From the NCBI GenBank assembly GCA_900554715.1, contig USIN01000045.1:1-11070 (forward strand): a stretch of DNA of 11,070 nucleotides. The letters run 5' to 3'. Within the stretch, counting starts at the first letter, position 1, and every line of letters starts with the position of its first letter. This DNA is from an uncultured Bacteroidales bacterium (GTDB lineage Bacteria; Bacteroidota; Bacteroidia; Bacteroidales; Muribaculaceae). The translations under genes were made by a program, and so were the position numbers. Under the pieces are notes generated by a model that had not been told where the DNA came from, ran no database searches, and worked only from the letters and a program-made list of their open reading frames with translations. Below, piece after piece: positions 1-7,570 of the stretch.

Positions 1-1
1 C

Positions 2-451
2 AATGCAGAATTTGACAAGTTTTCAACTGCATCACTGATCACAAGAAGTACGAATGATATCCAGCAGATCCAGATGCTTGCAGTTATGCTTCTGAGAATG
101 GTTATGTATGCACCGATCATGGCAATCGGAGGAGTTTTCAAGGTTCTTCATACGAATGTCAGCATGTCATGGATCATCGTACTTGGGGTAATCTTGATCG
201 TGATGGTTGTTGCTGTATTATTTATTGTGGCAATACCAAAATTTAAGATTCTGCAGAACCTGGTTGACAGACTGAACCTTGTTACTCGTGAGATCCTTAC
301 CGGACTTCCGGTTATCCGTGCATTCAGTACAGAAAAACATGAAGAAGAACGTTTTGATAAAGCCAATATGGATCTGATGAAGACAAATTTATTTGTAAAC
401 AGAGCTATGACATTTGATTTCTCGCAGAAAAGCGACTGGAAGTCTTTCTGA
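2..451 (+). CDS. ABC exporter transmembrane domain, internal fragment (Firmicutes-like), chimeric 3' end
   Basis: The frame is open from base 2, so the true start lies left of the window. The first residues carry the intracellular-loop signature of type I ABC exporters, with SLITRSTNDIQQIQ at residues 11-24. Two hydrophobic segments follow (about residues 25-49 and 57-80), then the cytoplasmic stretch containing REILTGLPVIRAFSTE and the start of another helix (NRAMTF). This fits half of a heterodimeric multidrug or lipid exporter of the BmrC/BmrD type; the ATPase domain is absent. The last ~11 residues (from about base 416) do not belong to the family: they are the antisense reading of the neighbouring porZ-like gene, ending at a chance TGA. 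Codon use and protein type resemble Clostridia, unlike everything to the right. The family is clear; the exact gene is not. The fragment most likely reached this contig by misassembly. Confidence 0.85.
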   Translation, partial: NAEFDKFSTASLITRSTNDIQQIQMLAVMLLRMVMYAPIMAIGGVFKVLHTNVSMSWIIVLGVILIVMVVAVLFIVAIPKFKILQNLVDRLNLVTREILTGLPVIRAFSTEKHEEERFDKANMDLMKTNLFVNRAMTFDFSQKSDWKSF

Positions 452-2001
452 TTGACAAAAGTCGAAGGTATGCGCGCTTCAACCCAGTCTTCGGCAGTGA
501 CATTGGGAATATTACGGCGTTTGGCAGCGGGAAGTATGAAATACGGCCCTTTTGTGTTGTCTCGGCGATAAGCGACGCCGGCCCACAGGTTGCCGGCTTT
601 GTCTATCTTGACATCAAAGACGCGGCTGGCGTTATTGGCACCCCAGGCCGATATAAGGGGCGAGTTTGTGGCGTTGAATCGATGTATCTGCTCGTTGCCT
701 CTGACTACAAAGAGACCTTCGAGACCGTTGGCACAATAATATATCTCGGGGTCGTCGGGATCCTCGACCACACCGGCGACACCGCCATACATGGCCGTGT
801 TCTTGTCACGGTTCTGATACGACTTGGTGAAATCGAGTGTGGCATTGACGACCGCCACATCGCGGAAACTGCCGTTTTCGAGAATATCTGTCTGCTGACG
901 CACGTCGGTGTTGTCAGACACCTTATGGATTGTCTTGAACGCTGTCGGACCGGCATTATAGATATAAAGACGCTTATGGTCACGCGAAGGCATCATACCG
1001 GCTACAGGACCGACACTCATGGCCTCCGGACGGTATTTGTCGTTCAGCACTGTCGGAGTGGCGCCTGAAATATCAAAACGCCCTATACCCTCGGCATCGC
1101 CGGCCCATATCGTCTTACCGCTTCTGTAAGCTATCGAAGCATTTGCAAAAGCCTCGGGTATGGCGATTGTCTCGACAGCGTTACCCTCGTCATCCATGAC
1201 GTTTATATTGCTGCCGTCAAGAAAATAAAAACCTTTTTCGCAGTCATTGAATCCGCCTTTGATGTTGACGAGCGCGCCGGTTGTGGTCTGCCGGCTGTTT
1301 TCAAAGTCGAATGTCGCAATGCGCGTCTTGTTGTCTGTACTCGACAGCATCGCACGGTTGCCGCCTATAGGTCTGATGTCGTTGAGCACCGACAAACCTA
1401 TCTCCTTGAATCTGTCGAATGTGTTGTGACGCGTGTCGACATCGGCCCAATAGAATTTTCGGTTATACGAAAGAAGCAGTTTGTCATTGACGATTGTCAC
1501 ACGGTCTATATTGATGTTATATATCCCCGATTCTCTTACTTCATGACGCTGGTCGTCATAAACGACCAGACCGAAGTCAAGCGCGAGATAAATCCTGTTG
1601 TCTTTGAAGAAGACATCGTTTATCTGCTTGTTGGCCGACATGACTGCGTCTTTGATGTCAGGCATGTTGATGACTGTGCCGTCGTCATAGACGAGGTCGA
1701 TATTGGCGTTTTCATAGCAACATAACAGATAATGATTCTCATCATTATAGTAGATGGCTGTTATTTTATTGTCACTTAGTTTATTCGAACTGTTGAAGAT
1801 ATAAGTCTCGTTGTCTTCGGGCGAATAGGAATACAGATTGTTGAGCGACAGGAAATATAATTTCGAAGGTGTTTCGATTACCTTGGCATATTCTCCTGAA
1901 AACTGCGGATAGATATTCCATTCGCCGACCGAACTGATGGCTTTCGCCGACAACAGGGTGACAACAGCGGTCATAAATGTGACAATACGTCGTATATTCA
2001 T
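416..2001 (-). CDS. porZ: PorZ-like beta-propeller protein, 3'-truncated at the chimeric junction
   Basis: About 528 residues of a secreted protein start at the ATG at 1999-2001. A signal peptide is visible (basic MNIRR, then a hydrophobic stretch; likely cleavage after SAKA, residue 21). The N-terminal propeller pattern is typical of PorZ homologues: GEWNIYPQF (26-34), LSLNNLYSYSPED (51-63), NKLSDNKITAIYY (73-85) and NANIDLVYDDG (98-108). In Porphyromonas gingivalis, PorZ (about 780 residues, two propellers and a beta-sandwich) sits on the cell surface in the type IX secretion attachment complex and passes anionic LPS to the PorU sortase. Here the second propeller is incomplete and the C-terminal domain is missing. 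The frame runs on to base 148, but that extension is the antisense of the ABC exporter fragment. The gene lies 13 bases after rdgB and is probably co-transcribed with it. Homologues also occur in Bacteroidales without well-studied type IX systems, so the role is inferred. Confidence 0.75.
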
Positions 2002-2014
2002 ATTATTATAGCTT

Positions 2015-2590
2015 TTATTCGTTTAGATAAGCGATCAGTTTTGCCACTGCGCGGCCGCGATGGCTCACGGCGTTCTTCTCATCGGGCGTAGCCTCGGCAA
2101 AGGTCATTTTCCAGCCTTCGGGTCTGAAGACAGGGTCGTAGCCGAAACCGTCTGTACCCGACGGCGACTTTGTTATTTCGCCGTCGACTATGCCTTCAAA
2201 CAGATGTGTCTCGCCGTCTTTTATCAGGGATATGACCGTTCTGAACCTTGCATGGCGGTTTTCCTCACCCTCGAGCATCGAGAGAAGTTTATTCATGTTG
2301 GCTTTGGAATCGTGACCGGGACCGGCGAAACGGGCCGAGTAGACCCCTGGCTGACCGCCGAGGGCATCGACCTCGAGGCCTGTGTCGTCGGCAAAACAGT
2401 CGTAGCCGTAACGGTCTTTGACCCAACGGGCCTTCAGCATGGCATTGCCTTCGAGCGTGTCGGCGGTCTCGGGTATATCGTCATGACAGCCGATGTCGCC
2501 GAGACTGAGCAGCTCGAAACGGTCTCCGATTATCTGACGCAACTCCGAAAGCTTGTGTGCGTTATTTGTGGCAAAAACTAATTTTTCCAT
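2015..2590 (-). CDS. rdgB: RdgB/HAM1 non-canonical purine NTP pyrophosphatase (dITP/XTP diphosphatase)
   Basis: The 191-residue protein is full length for the Ham1/RdgB family. It hydrolyses dITP, ITP and XTP to monophosphate and pyrophosphate in the cytosol, keeping deaminated purines out of DNA and RNA. All family motifs are present: the N-terminal nucleotide-binding TNNAHK (8-13), ETADTLEGNA (41-50), the metal-binding and catalytic ADDTGLEVDALGGQPGVYSA (67-86; Asp69 aligns with the E. coli catalytic aspartate), base-recognition TDGFGYDPVF (146-155) and SHRGRA (176-181). The ATG at 2588-2590 puts the TNNxxK motif at its usual distance from the N-terminus, so this start is favoured. The gene lies 74 bases downstream of leuS and 13 bases upstream of the porZ-like gene, consistent with one operon. 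Nothing looks broken. Confidence 0.97.
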   Translation of the reverse strand: MEKLVFATNNAHKLSELRQIIGDRFELLSLGDIGCHDDIPETADTLEGNAMLKARWVKDRYGYDCFADDTGLEVDALGGQPGVYSARFAGPGHDSKANMNKLLSMLEGEENRHARFRTVISLIKDGETHLFEGIVDGEITKSPSGTDGFGYDPVFRPEGWKMTFAEATPDEKNAVSHRGRAVAKLIAYLNE

Positions 2591-2646
2591 AAGAGAGATG
2601 ATATAATCAACGGCAAATCAGTCTTATTATTATCTTCGGTCGGCCG

Positions 2647-2670
2647 TTTAACTTATCCTTTAACTTATCC
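2647..2670. repeat. 12-base tandem duplication spanning the leuS stop codon
   Basis: The plus-strand unit TTTAACTTATCC occurs twice in a row (2647-2658 and 2659-2670). On the coding (minus) strand the second copy holds the last Gly codon and the TAA stop of leuS, and the first copy repeats that Gly-stop sequence just downstream. It looks like a small slippage duplication with no effect on the protein. Confidence 0.8.
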
Positions 2671-5439
2671 TATGACGATATTCACGATTTTGCCCGGCAC
2701 GACGATAATCTTCCTGATGTTCTTGCCGTCAATCCACTTGGCTGCGAGTTCATGGCTGAGAGCCATTTTCTCGACATCTTCTTTGGCCGCATCGGCGGGT
2801 GCGCTGATATTATAGCGTGCCTTGCCGTTGAACGACACCGCATAGTTGACTGTGTCTTCTTTGAGATAGTCTTCATTGAAGGCAGGCCACTGTGCGTCGC
2901 AAATCGTCGTGTCGCGGCCTATGGCAGAATGCCAGAGTTCTTCGGCGACATGCGGAGCAAAAGGAGCGAGCACGACAAGCAGCTCGGCAAGCACTTCGCG
3001 CGAACGGCATTTCTGCGACGAAAGCTCGTTGACGCAGATCATGAAAGCCGCGATTGACGTATTATATGAGAACGTCTCGATATCGCCTGTAACTTTCTTT
3101 ATCAGTTTGTGGAGGCTCTTGAGATTATCTTTTGTAGGTTCGCTGTCGTCGACAAGCAGGGTGTCGCTTTTATAGAAGAGTCCCCAGAGTTTTTTGATAA
3201 AGCGGTTGACGCCGTCGATGCCGTTCGTGTCCCAGGGTTTGCTCTGTTCGAGCGGACCGAGGAACATCTCGTAGAGGCGCAGGGTGTCTGCACCGTAGCG
3301 CTCGACTATATCATCGGGATTGACGACGTTGAACATCGACTTCGACATCTTCTCGACGGCATAGCCGCAGACATATTTGCCGTCTTCGAGTATGAATTCG
3401 GCTGTCTTGTATTCGGGACGCCAGTTTTTGAACGCCTCGGTGTCGAGTATGTCGTTGCTGACGATATTGACGTCGACGTGGATGGGTGTCACATCGTATT
3501 GGTCGATGAGACCGCGACTTACAAACGTATTGGTGTCTTTTATTCTGTAGACGAAGTTGCTTCGGCCCTGGATCATGCCCTGGTTGACAAGCTTCTTGAA
3601 AGGCTCGTCCTCGCAGACCTCGCCGAGGTCATAGAGAAATTTGTTCCAGAAACGGCTGTAGATAAGGTGGCCGGTGGCGTGTTCCGTGCCGCCTATATAT
3701 AAGTCTACCGACCGCCAGTAGTCATTGGCCTCGTGAGAGACAAGAGCCTTGTCGTTGCGCGGGTCCATATAGCGCAGATAGTAGGCCGACGAACCGGCAA
3801 AGCCGGGCATCGTGCACAGTTCGAGAGGATAGCCCTCGGGCGACACCCAGTTTTCGGCGCGTCCCAGCGGAGGCTCGCCGCTTTCTGTCGGCAGATAGCG
3901 GTCTATCTGGGGAAGCTTGAGAGGCAGCAGCGACTCGTCAAGCATTTCGGGTATTCCTTCCTTATAATACACGGGGAACGGTTCGCCCCAGTAGCGCTGG
4001 CGGCTGAAGATGGCGTCACGCAGACGGTAGTTTGTCTTTACCTTGCCTATGCCTTCGGCTTCGATAAAACGTTTGGTCTCGGCGATTGCTTCCTTGACTT
4101 CTTTACCGTTGAGATCGAGACGGCCGTTCGACGAGTTTATCATCTTGCCTGATTTGGCGTCGAAGCTCTCTTCGCTGACATCGGCGCCCTCGATAAGCGG
4201 TATGACGGGGAGGTCGAAATGACGTGCGAAAGCATAGTCGCGGCTGTCATGGGCAGGCACGGCCATGATGGCGCCTGTGCCGTAGCCGGCGAGCACATAA
4301 TCGCTGACCCAGACAGGAATTTTCTTACCCGTGACAGGGTTGATGGCGTATGCGCCGGTGAAGACACCTGACACTTTTTTATCTATCATGCGCTCGCGCT
4401 CGGTCTTGTGTTTGATACTTTCTATATAAGCATTGACTTCATCGCGTCGGTCGGGAGTCGTTATCTTCTCGACGTATGCGCTCTCGGGAGCGAGCACCAT
4501 AAACGTCACGCCGAAGATTGTGTCGGCACGTGTGGTGAATATCTCAAGCTCGAGATCGCTGTCGTCGACCTTGAAAATCATTTCGGCACCCCCCGAGCGG
4601 CCGATCCAGTTACGCTGTGTCTCTTTGAGCGAGTCGGTCCAGTCGAGTTTCTCGAGACTGTCGAGAAGACGGCCGGCATAAGCCGACACGCGCAGACACC
4701 ACTGATACATCAGCTTCTGCTCGACAGGATAGCCGCCGCGTATCGACACGCCTTCGCTGACCTCGTCATTGGCAAGCACGGTGCCGAGTTTAGGACACCA
4801 GTTGACCATCGTGTTGCCGAGATAGGCGATGCGGTAGTTCATCAGTGTGTCGCTCTTCTCTTTTGCGCTCATCGCCTTCCAGCGTTCGGCTGTGAATTCA
4901 AGCTCTTTCGTCGATGCAGCGTTGACGCCGTCGGTGCCTTTCTCCTCAAAGTGCTTTATGAGTTTCGATATGGGCATTGCCTTGTCGGCGTCTTTATCAT
5001 AATAAGAGTTGAACATCTTGATAAAGGCCCACTGGGTCCATTTATAATATTCGGGTTCGCATGTCTTGATCTCGCGGTCCCAGTCATAGCAGAAACCGAT
5101 TTTGTCGAGCTGGCTGCGATAGCGGGCGATGTTCTGCATCGTCGTCACCTCGGGATGCTGGCCGGTCTGTATCGCATACTGCTCGGCCGGAAGACCATAG
5201 GCGTCATAACCCATCGGGTGAAGTACGTTGAAACCTTGCAGACGTTTGTAACGCGAATAGATGTCGCTGGCGATATAACCGAGCGGATGACCGACATGCA
5301 GACCTGCTCCCGACGGATAGGGAAACATGTCGAGCACATAGAATTTCTTGCGGTTCTTGTCTATTTCGGCATGATAGACTTTGTTCTCACGCCAATAGTT
5401 CTGCCAGCGGCTCTCTATTTCTCTATGATTGTATTCCAT
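2665..5439 (-). CDS. leuS: Leucyl-tRNA synthetase (class Ia)
   Basis: This 924-residue cytosolic enzyme charges tRNA-Leu with leucine. The Rossmann catalytic core carries the HIGH motif as HVGH (48-51, within PYPSGAGLHVGHPLGY) and the KMSKS loop (697-701). The CP1 editing domain, which removes mischarged norvaline or isoleucine, is intact: threonine-rich TTRADTIFGVTF (302-313) and AVPAHDSRDYAFARHF (393-408) with the conserved aspartate of the HDSRD stretch. GSSAYYLRYMDP (549-560) and the C-terminal anticodon-binding region follow. The protein is about 60 residues longer than E. coli LeuS. Extra sequence sits at ~150-208, before MVNWCP, and at ~630-690, just before KMSKS; I believe these are usual in Bacteroidota. 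The ATG at 5437-5439 gives the typical start MEYNHREIESRWQNYW. It lies 32 bases after nadA and is probably in the same transcript. Confidence 0.98.
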   Translation of the reverse strand: MEYNHREIESRWQNYWRENKVYHAEIDKNRKKFYVLDMFPYPSGAGLHVGHPLGYIASDIYSRYKRLQGFNVLHPMGYDAYGLPAEQYAIQTGQHPEVTTMQNIARYRSQLDKIGFCYDWDREIKTCEPEYYKWTQWAFIKMFNSYYDKDADKAMPISKLIKHFEEKGTDGVNAASTKELEFTAERWKAMSAKEKSDTLMNYRIAYLGNTMVNWCPKLGTVLANDEVSEGVSIRGGYPVEQKLMYQWCLRVSAYAGRLLDSLEKLDWTDSLKETQRNWIGRSGGAEMIFKVDDSDLELEIFTTRADTIFGVTFMVLAPESAYVEKITTPDRRDEVNAYIESIKHKTERERMIDKKVSGVFTGAYAINPVTGKKIPVWVSDYVLAGYGTGAIMAVPAHDSRDYAFARHFDLPVIPLIEGADVSEESFDAKSGKMINSSNGRLDLNGKEVKEAIAETKRFIEAEGIGKVKTNYRLRDAIFSRQRYWGEPFPVYYKEGIPEMLDESLLPLKLPQIDRYLPTESGEPPLGRAENWVSPEGYPLELCTMPGFAGSSAYYLRYMDPRNDKALVSHEANDYWRSVDLYIGGTEHATGHLIYSRFWNKFLYDLGEVCEDEPFKKLVNQGMIQGRSNFVYRIKDTNTFVSRGLIDQYDVTPIHVDVNIVSNDILDTEAFKNWRPEYKTAEFILEDGKYVCGYAVEKMSKSMFNVVNPDDIVERYGADTLRLYEMFLGPLEQSKPWDTNGIDGVNRFIKKLWGLFYKSDTLLVDDSEPTKDNLKSLHKLIKKVTGDIETFSYNTSIAAFMICVNELSSQKCRSREVLAELLVVLAPFAPHVAEELWHSAIGRDTTICDAQWPAFNEDYLKEDTVNYAVSFNGKARYNISAPADAAKEDVEKMALSHELAAKWIDGKNIRKIIVVPGKIVNIVIG

Positions 5440-5471
5440 ATATTATATTGCTTATTTATATTCTGTGTTAA

Positions 5472-6443
5472 TTATGAAAGTTCAAGCATACGCTCTATCG
5501 GTCTGCGGGCCTTTTCGGCTACAGCCGGGTCAATGTTTATCTCGGGAGTCTCGTCGCGCAGACAGTCGCGCAGCTTCTCGAGGGTATTGAGCTTCATGTA
5601 GCCGCATTCGTTGCAGGCGCATCCGGCCTCGTCGGGGGGCGCCGGTATGAAGGTCTTGTCGGGACAGCGTTTGCGAAGCTCGTGTATGATGCCGCTCTCG
5701 GTGGCGACTATAAACACCTTCTCGTCGCTGTCGACGGCATATTTTATGAGCGCTGCCGTCGAACCGACCTTGTCGGCGACCGTCACCAGCGCTTTCTTGC
5801 ATTCGGGATGGGCGAGCACCTTGGCATCGGGATACTCTCCTTTGAGCTTCAGAAGACGCTCGACCGAGAATTTTTCGTGAACGTGACATGCACCGTCCCA
5901 AAGCACCATCTCACGGTCTGTGACCGAATTTATATAATTGCCCAGATTGCGGTCGGGACCGAAGATGATCTTCTCGTCCTTGGGAAAGGTCTCTACAATC
6001 TTTTGAGCGTTGCTCGATGTCACCAGCACATCAGTCAGAGCCTTCACCCCGACAGAAGTGTTGACATAAGAGACAACCTTGTGGCCGGGATAACGGGCAA
6101 TGAATTTTTCAAACTCGGCGGCATCGCAGCTGTCGGCCAGCGAACATCCGGCCTCGGCATCGGGAACGAGCACTTTCTTGTCGGGACAGAGTATCTTCGC
6201 GGTCTCGCCCATGAAATGCACGCCGCAGAGCACGATGATGTCGACGTCCTTGAGCGTGGCCGCATACTGGGCCAGGGCGAGAGAGTCGCCGATATGATCG
6301 GCTATATCCTGTATCTCGTCGCGCTGATAATAATGGGCAAGTATCACGGCCCGTTTCTCTTGTTTGAGTCGGTTGATTTCTTCTTTCAGAGAATCTGCTT
6401 TCTCAGCCTTGCTGACATGCCGGCAGTGGTTTTCGACATTCAT
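5472..6443 (-). CDS. nadA: Quinolinate synthase A
   Basis: This 323-residue enzyme condenses iminoaspartate with dihydroxyacetone phosphate to quinolinate, the second step of de novo NAD synthesis, using an oxygen-sensitive [4Fe-4S] cluster. Visible motifs are ILAHYYQRDEIQDIADHIGDS (34-54), CGVHFMGETAKIL (73-85), EAGCSLAD (97-104), SYVNTSVGVKA (125-135), HPEC (212-215, substrate-binding His and Glu) and GCACNECGYMKLNTLEKL (274-291). By comparison with characterised NadA proteins the cluster ligands should be Cys100, Cys186 (in WDGACHVH) and Cys280. The ATG at 6441-6443 leaves a short N-terminal extension before the core. It is the first gene of the proposed nadA-leuS-rdgB-porZ operon. No nadB or nadC lies beside it, so iminoaspartate must be supplied from elsewhere in the genome. 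Confidence 0.97.
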   Translation of the reverse strand: MNVENHCRHVSKAEKADSLKEEINRLKQEKRAVILAHYYQRDEIQDIADHIGDSLALAQYAATLKDVDIIVLCGVHFMGETAKILCPDKKVLVPDAEAGCSLADSCDAAEFEKFIARYPGHKVVSYVNTSVGVKALTDVLVTSSNAQKIVETFPKDEKIIFGPDRNLGNYINSVTDREMVLWDGACHVHEKFSVERLLKLKGEYPDAKVLAHPECKKALVTVADKVGSTAALIKYAVDSDEKVFIVATESGIIHELRKRCPDKTFIPAPPDEAGCACNECGYMKLNTLEKLRDCLRDETPEINIDPAVAEKARRPIERMLELS

Positions 6444-6453
6444 TATATCTTAT

Positions 6454-6465
6454 GATAAATTTATC
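6454..6465. promoter_or_regulatory. 12-base palindrome just upstream of nadA
   Basis: GATAAATTTATC is a perfect inverted repeat ending ten bases before the nadA ATG. Its position in the leader suits a regulator or a local structure. No known NAD-repressor motif is recognised, and short AT palindromes arise easily by chance. Confidence 0.25.
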
Positions 6466-6497
6466 TTTTAAAAAAAATTTTCCTTCCAAGAATAATA

Positions 6498-6674
6498 TTA
6501 GGTGTCAATAGCTACAATAACTTTTTGCCCTGAAATTTGCATTTCCGACTTATCAAACGGCCCGTCGTGGTTGTCTATATATTGTTGACATACATAGCCG
6601 TTGTCATTCAGTATTATAGCAGGTTTATCAACACTGTGTTTATAATATGCAAAGTTAATAACTTTATTCAACAT
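6498..6674 (-). CDS. Possible small ORF or gene remnant (58 codons), unrecognised
   Basis: An ATG at 6672-6674 opens a 58-residue frame ending in TAA at 6498-6500. It begins MLNKVINFAYYKHSVDK and ends GQKVIVAIDT. The composition looks protein-like (spaced aromatic residues, a GYV turn, alternating hydrophobics near the end), but I recognise no family. The frame is open 13 codons further upstream to a TAG. A second open frame of about 31 codons (ending SFRHSFINF) runs into the same point one base out of phase, at the T-run near 6682-6686. This could be the 3' remnant of a frameshifted gene rather than a living small gene. There is no clear ribosome site. It could also be chance in AT-rich DNA. 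Confidence 0.3.
   Translation of the reverse strand: MLNKVINFAYYKHSVDKPAIILNDNGYVCQQYIDNHDGPFDKSEMQISGQKVIVAIDT
6650..6657 (-). promoter_or_regulatory. Possible -7 box for the nadA operon (weak)
   Basis: On the minus strand these bases read TAACTTTG, matching the Bacteroidota -7 consensus TAnnTTTG. They would give nadA a leader of about 200 bases. No well-spaced -33 TTG accompanies the box, and it lies inside the possible small ORF, so only one of the two readings may be right. No better box is seen nearer nadA. Confidence 0.25.
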
Positions 6675-6814
6675 ACAGCCGTCAAAAGTTAATAAAACTA
6701 TGTCGAAAAGACCCTATTAACTTATCATGCGTGTTATTTTGATTATTAGGATCTTTATCTATACAAATCGCTGCGGGTCATTTGCAAATTTATTTTCAAT
6801 TTACTTATAAAAAC

Positions 6815-6834
6815 CTTTTCAACACTTTTCAACA
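6815..6834. repeat. Two perfect tandem copies of a 10-base unit upstream of the DUF3800 promoter
   Basis: CTTTTCAACA occurs at 6815-6824 and again at 6825-6834. A 10-base period places both copies on the same face of the helix, just upstream of the -7 box at 6855-6862. This suits a paired operator site or upstream activator site, but no regulator is identified. Confidence 0.55.
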
Positions 6835-6854
6835 CCTTGTTGACATAGTTTTAT

Positions 6855-6862
6855 TATATTTG
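6855..6862 (+). promoter_or_regulatory. Bacteroidota -7 promoter box for the DUF3800 cassette
   Basis: TATATTTG matches the TAnnTTTG consensus of Bacteroidota housekeeping promoters. The nearest upstream TTG triplets (6837-6839 and 6840-6842) are closer than the usual -33 spacing. The box ends 12 bases before the chosen ATG, so the mRNA would have only a few leader bases, and translation may be nearly leaderless. Confidence 0.6.
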
Positions 6863-6874
6863 CAAAAAAAGATC

Positions 6875-7567
6875 ATGCAGTTGAAGACCTTCAACATATA
6901 TTGCGATGAAAGTACCCATCTGCCAAATGACGGGCATCCATATATGATATATAGTTATGTAAGCGTGGCATCGAATCAGATAAAGAAGATTAGGTCACAG
7001 TTAAAAGCTATAAAATCAAAATATGCTTATGATGGTGAATGGAAATGGACCGATATTCATGACAGAACTTATCAAATGTATAAGGAAGTAGTGGAATATT
7101 TCTTTTCCGCTTCAGGGCTTAACTTCAGGGCGGTGGTTGTTGATAAAACACACATTGATGAAAATCGGGCTGAGTATACCTTCAATGATTTTTATTTCAG
7201 AATGTATTTTCAGCTGTTACATCATAAGACAGATATGTCTGCTCTCCATAATATATATTTTGATATAAAAGATACTTGCAGCCAGCATAAACTGCATAAA
7301 CTTAAAGATATACTCAAGTACAATGCATCAATAGGAAACTTTCAGTTTATACGTTCGCATGAAAGTGTCTTTATTCAGTTGACCGACGTACTCATGGGAG
7401 CGATAAATTATAATTTACGCATGCGTTCGGGTGAAATAGAAGGCAAAGTGATTGCCAAACGAAAAATAGTCGAGTATATAGACAGTCACAGTCCTATCTC
7501 TTTGATTTGCACATCTCCTTTGTCAGCTCAAAAGATAAACTTGTTTTTCATTGATTTAAAACGTTGA
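6875..7567 (+). CDS. DUF3800 family protein (RNase H-like acidic motif), function unknown
   Basis: From the ATG at 6875 the protein has 230 residues. The frame extends to a TTG at 6782, but that would place the -7 box inside the gene, and the added residues are low-complexity; the ATG is preferred. Features match DUF3800: an N-terminal strand with YCDES (9-13), EWKW (55-58), a central strand ending in Asp90 (RAVVVD), IYFDIKD (127-133) with Asp130, and QLTDVLMGAI (168-177) with Asp171. The spaced acids (Asp11, Glu55, Asp130, Asp171) resemble an RNase H-like metal site, suggesting a nucleic-acid phosphoesterase, but the family has no settled biochemical role that I know of. The next gene starts three bases after the stop, so the two are translationally linked. 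Members are often found in variable or mobile regions. Family confidence is good; function is unknown. Confidence 0.75.
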   Translation: MQLKTFNIYCDESTHLPNDGHPYMIYSYVSVASNQIKKIRSQLKAIKSKYAYDGEWKWTDIHDRTYQMYKEVVEYFFSASGLNFRAVVVDKTHIDENRAEYTFNDFYFRMYFQLLHHKTDMSALHNIYFDIKDTCSQHKLHKLKDILKYNASIGNFQFIRSHESVFIQLTDVLMGAINYNLRMRSGEIEGKVIAKRKIVEYIDSHSPISLICTSPLSAQKINLFFIDLKR

Positions 7568-7570
7568 CAG

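Larger units (their letters stand above)
6444..6874. other. Divergent intergenic region between nadA and the DUF3800 gene
   Basis: These 431 AT-rich bases separate two outward-facing transcription units. They contain a 12-base palindrome close to nadA, a possible 58-codon minus-strand ORF, a weak minus-strand -7 box within that ORF, a 10-base tandem repeat and a clear plus-strand -7 box for the DUF3800 gene. I see no tRNA, no CRISPR repeat and no clear intrinsic terminator here. Confidence 0.7.

Noticed and set aside
148..415. C-terminal extension of the porZ-like frame
   Set aside because: These residues are the antisense of the ABC exporter fragment, so the frame is open only by chance across the junction.
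4408..5601. Long plus-strand open frame of 397 codons opposite leuS
   Set aside because: It is antisense to a clear leuS and nadA end, has no family features, and arises from the codon bias of the real genes.
5682..6455. Plus-strand open frame of 257 codons opposite nadA
   Set aside because: It mirrors the nadA reading frame, and the NadA motifs and cluster cysteines are all on the other strand.
6600..6845. DnaA-box-like cluster (TTATCAACA at 6625-6633 and TTTCAACA variants)
   Set aside because: Only one near match to a DnaA box is good, there is no dnaA or dnaN neighbour, and AT-rich intergenic DNA gives such words by chance.
6782..6874. Upstream TTG start extending the DUF3800 protein by 31 residues
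   Set aside because: It would put the -7 promoter box and the tandem repeat inside the gene; the ATG at 6875 gives the usual YCDES position near the N-terminus.
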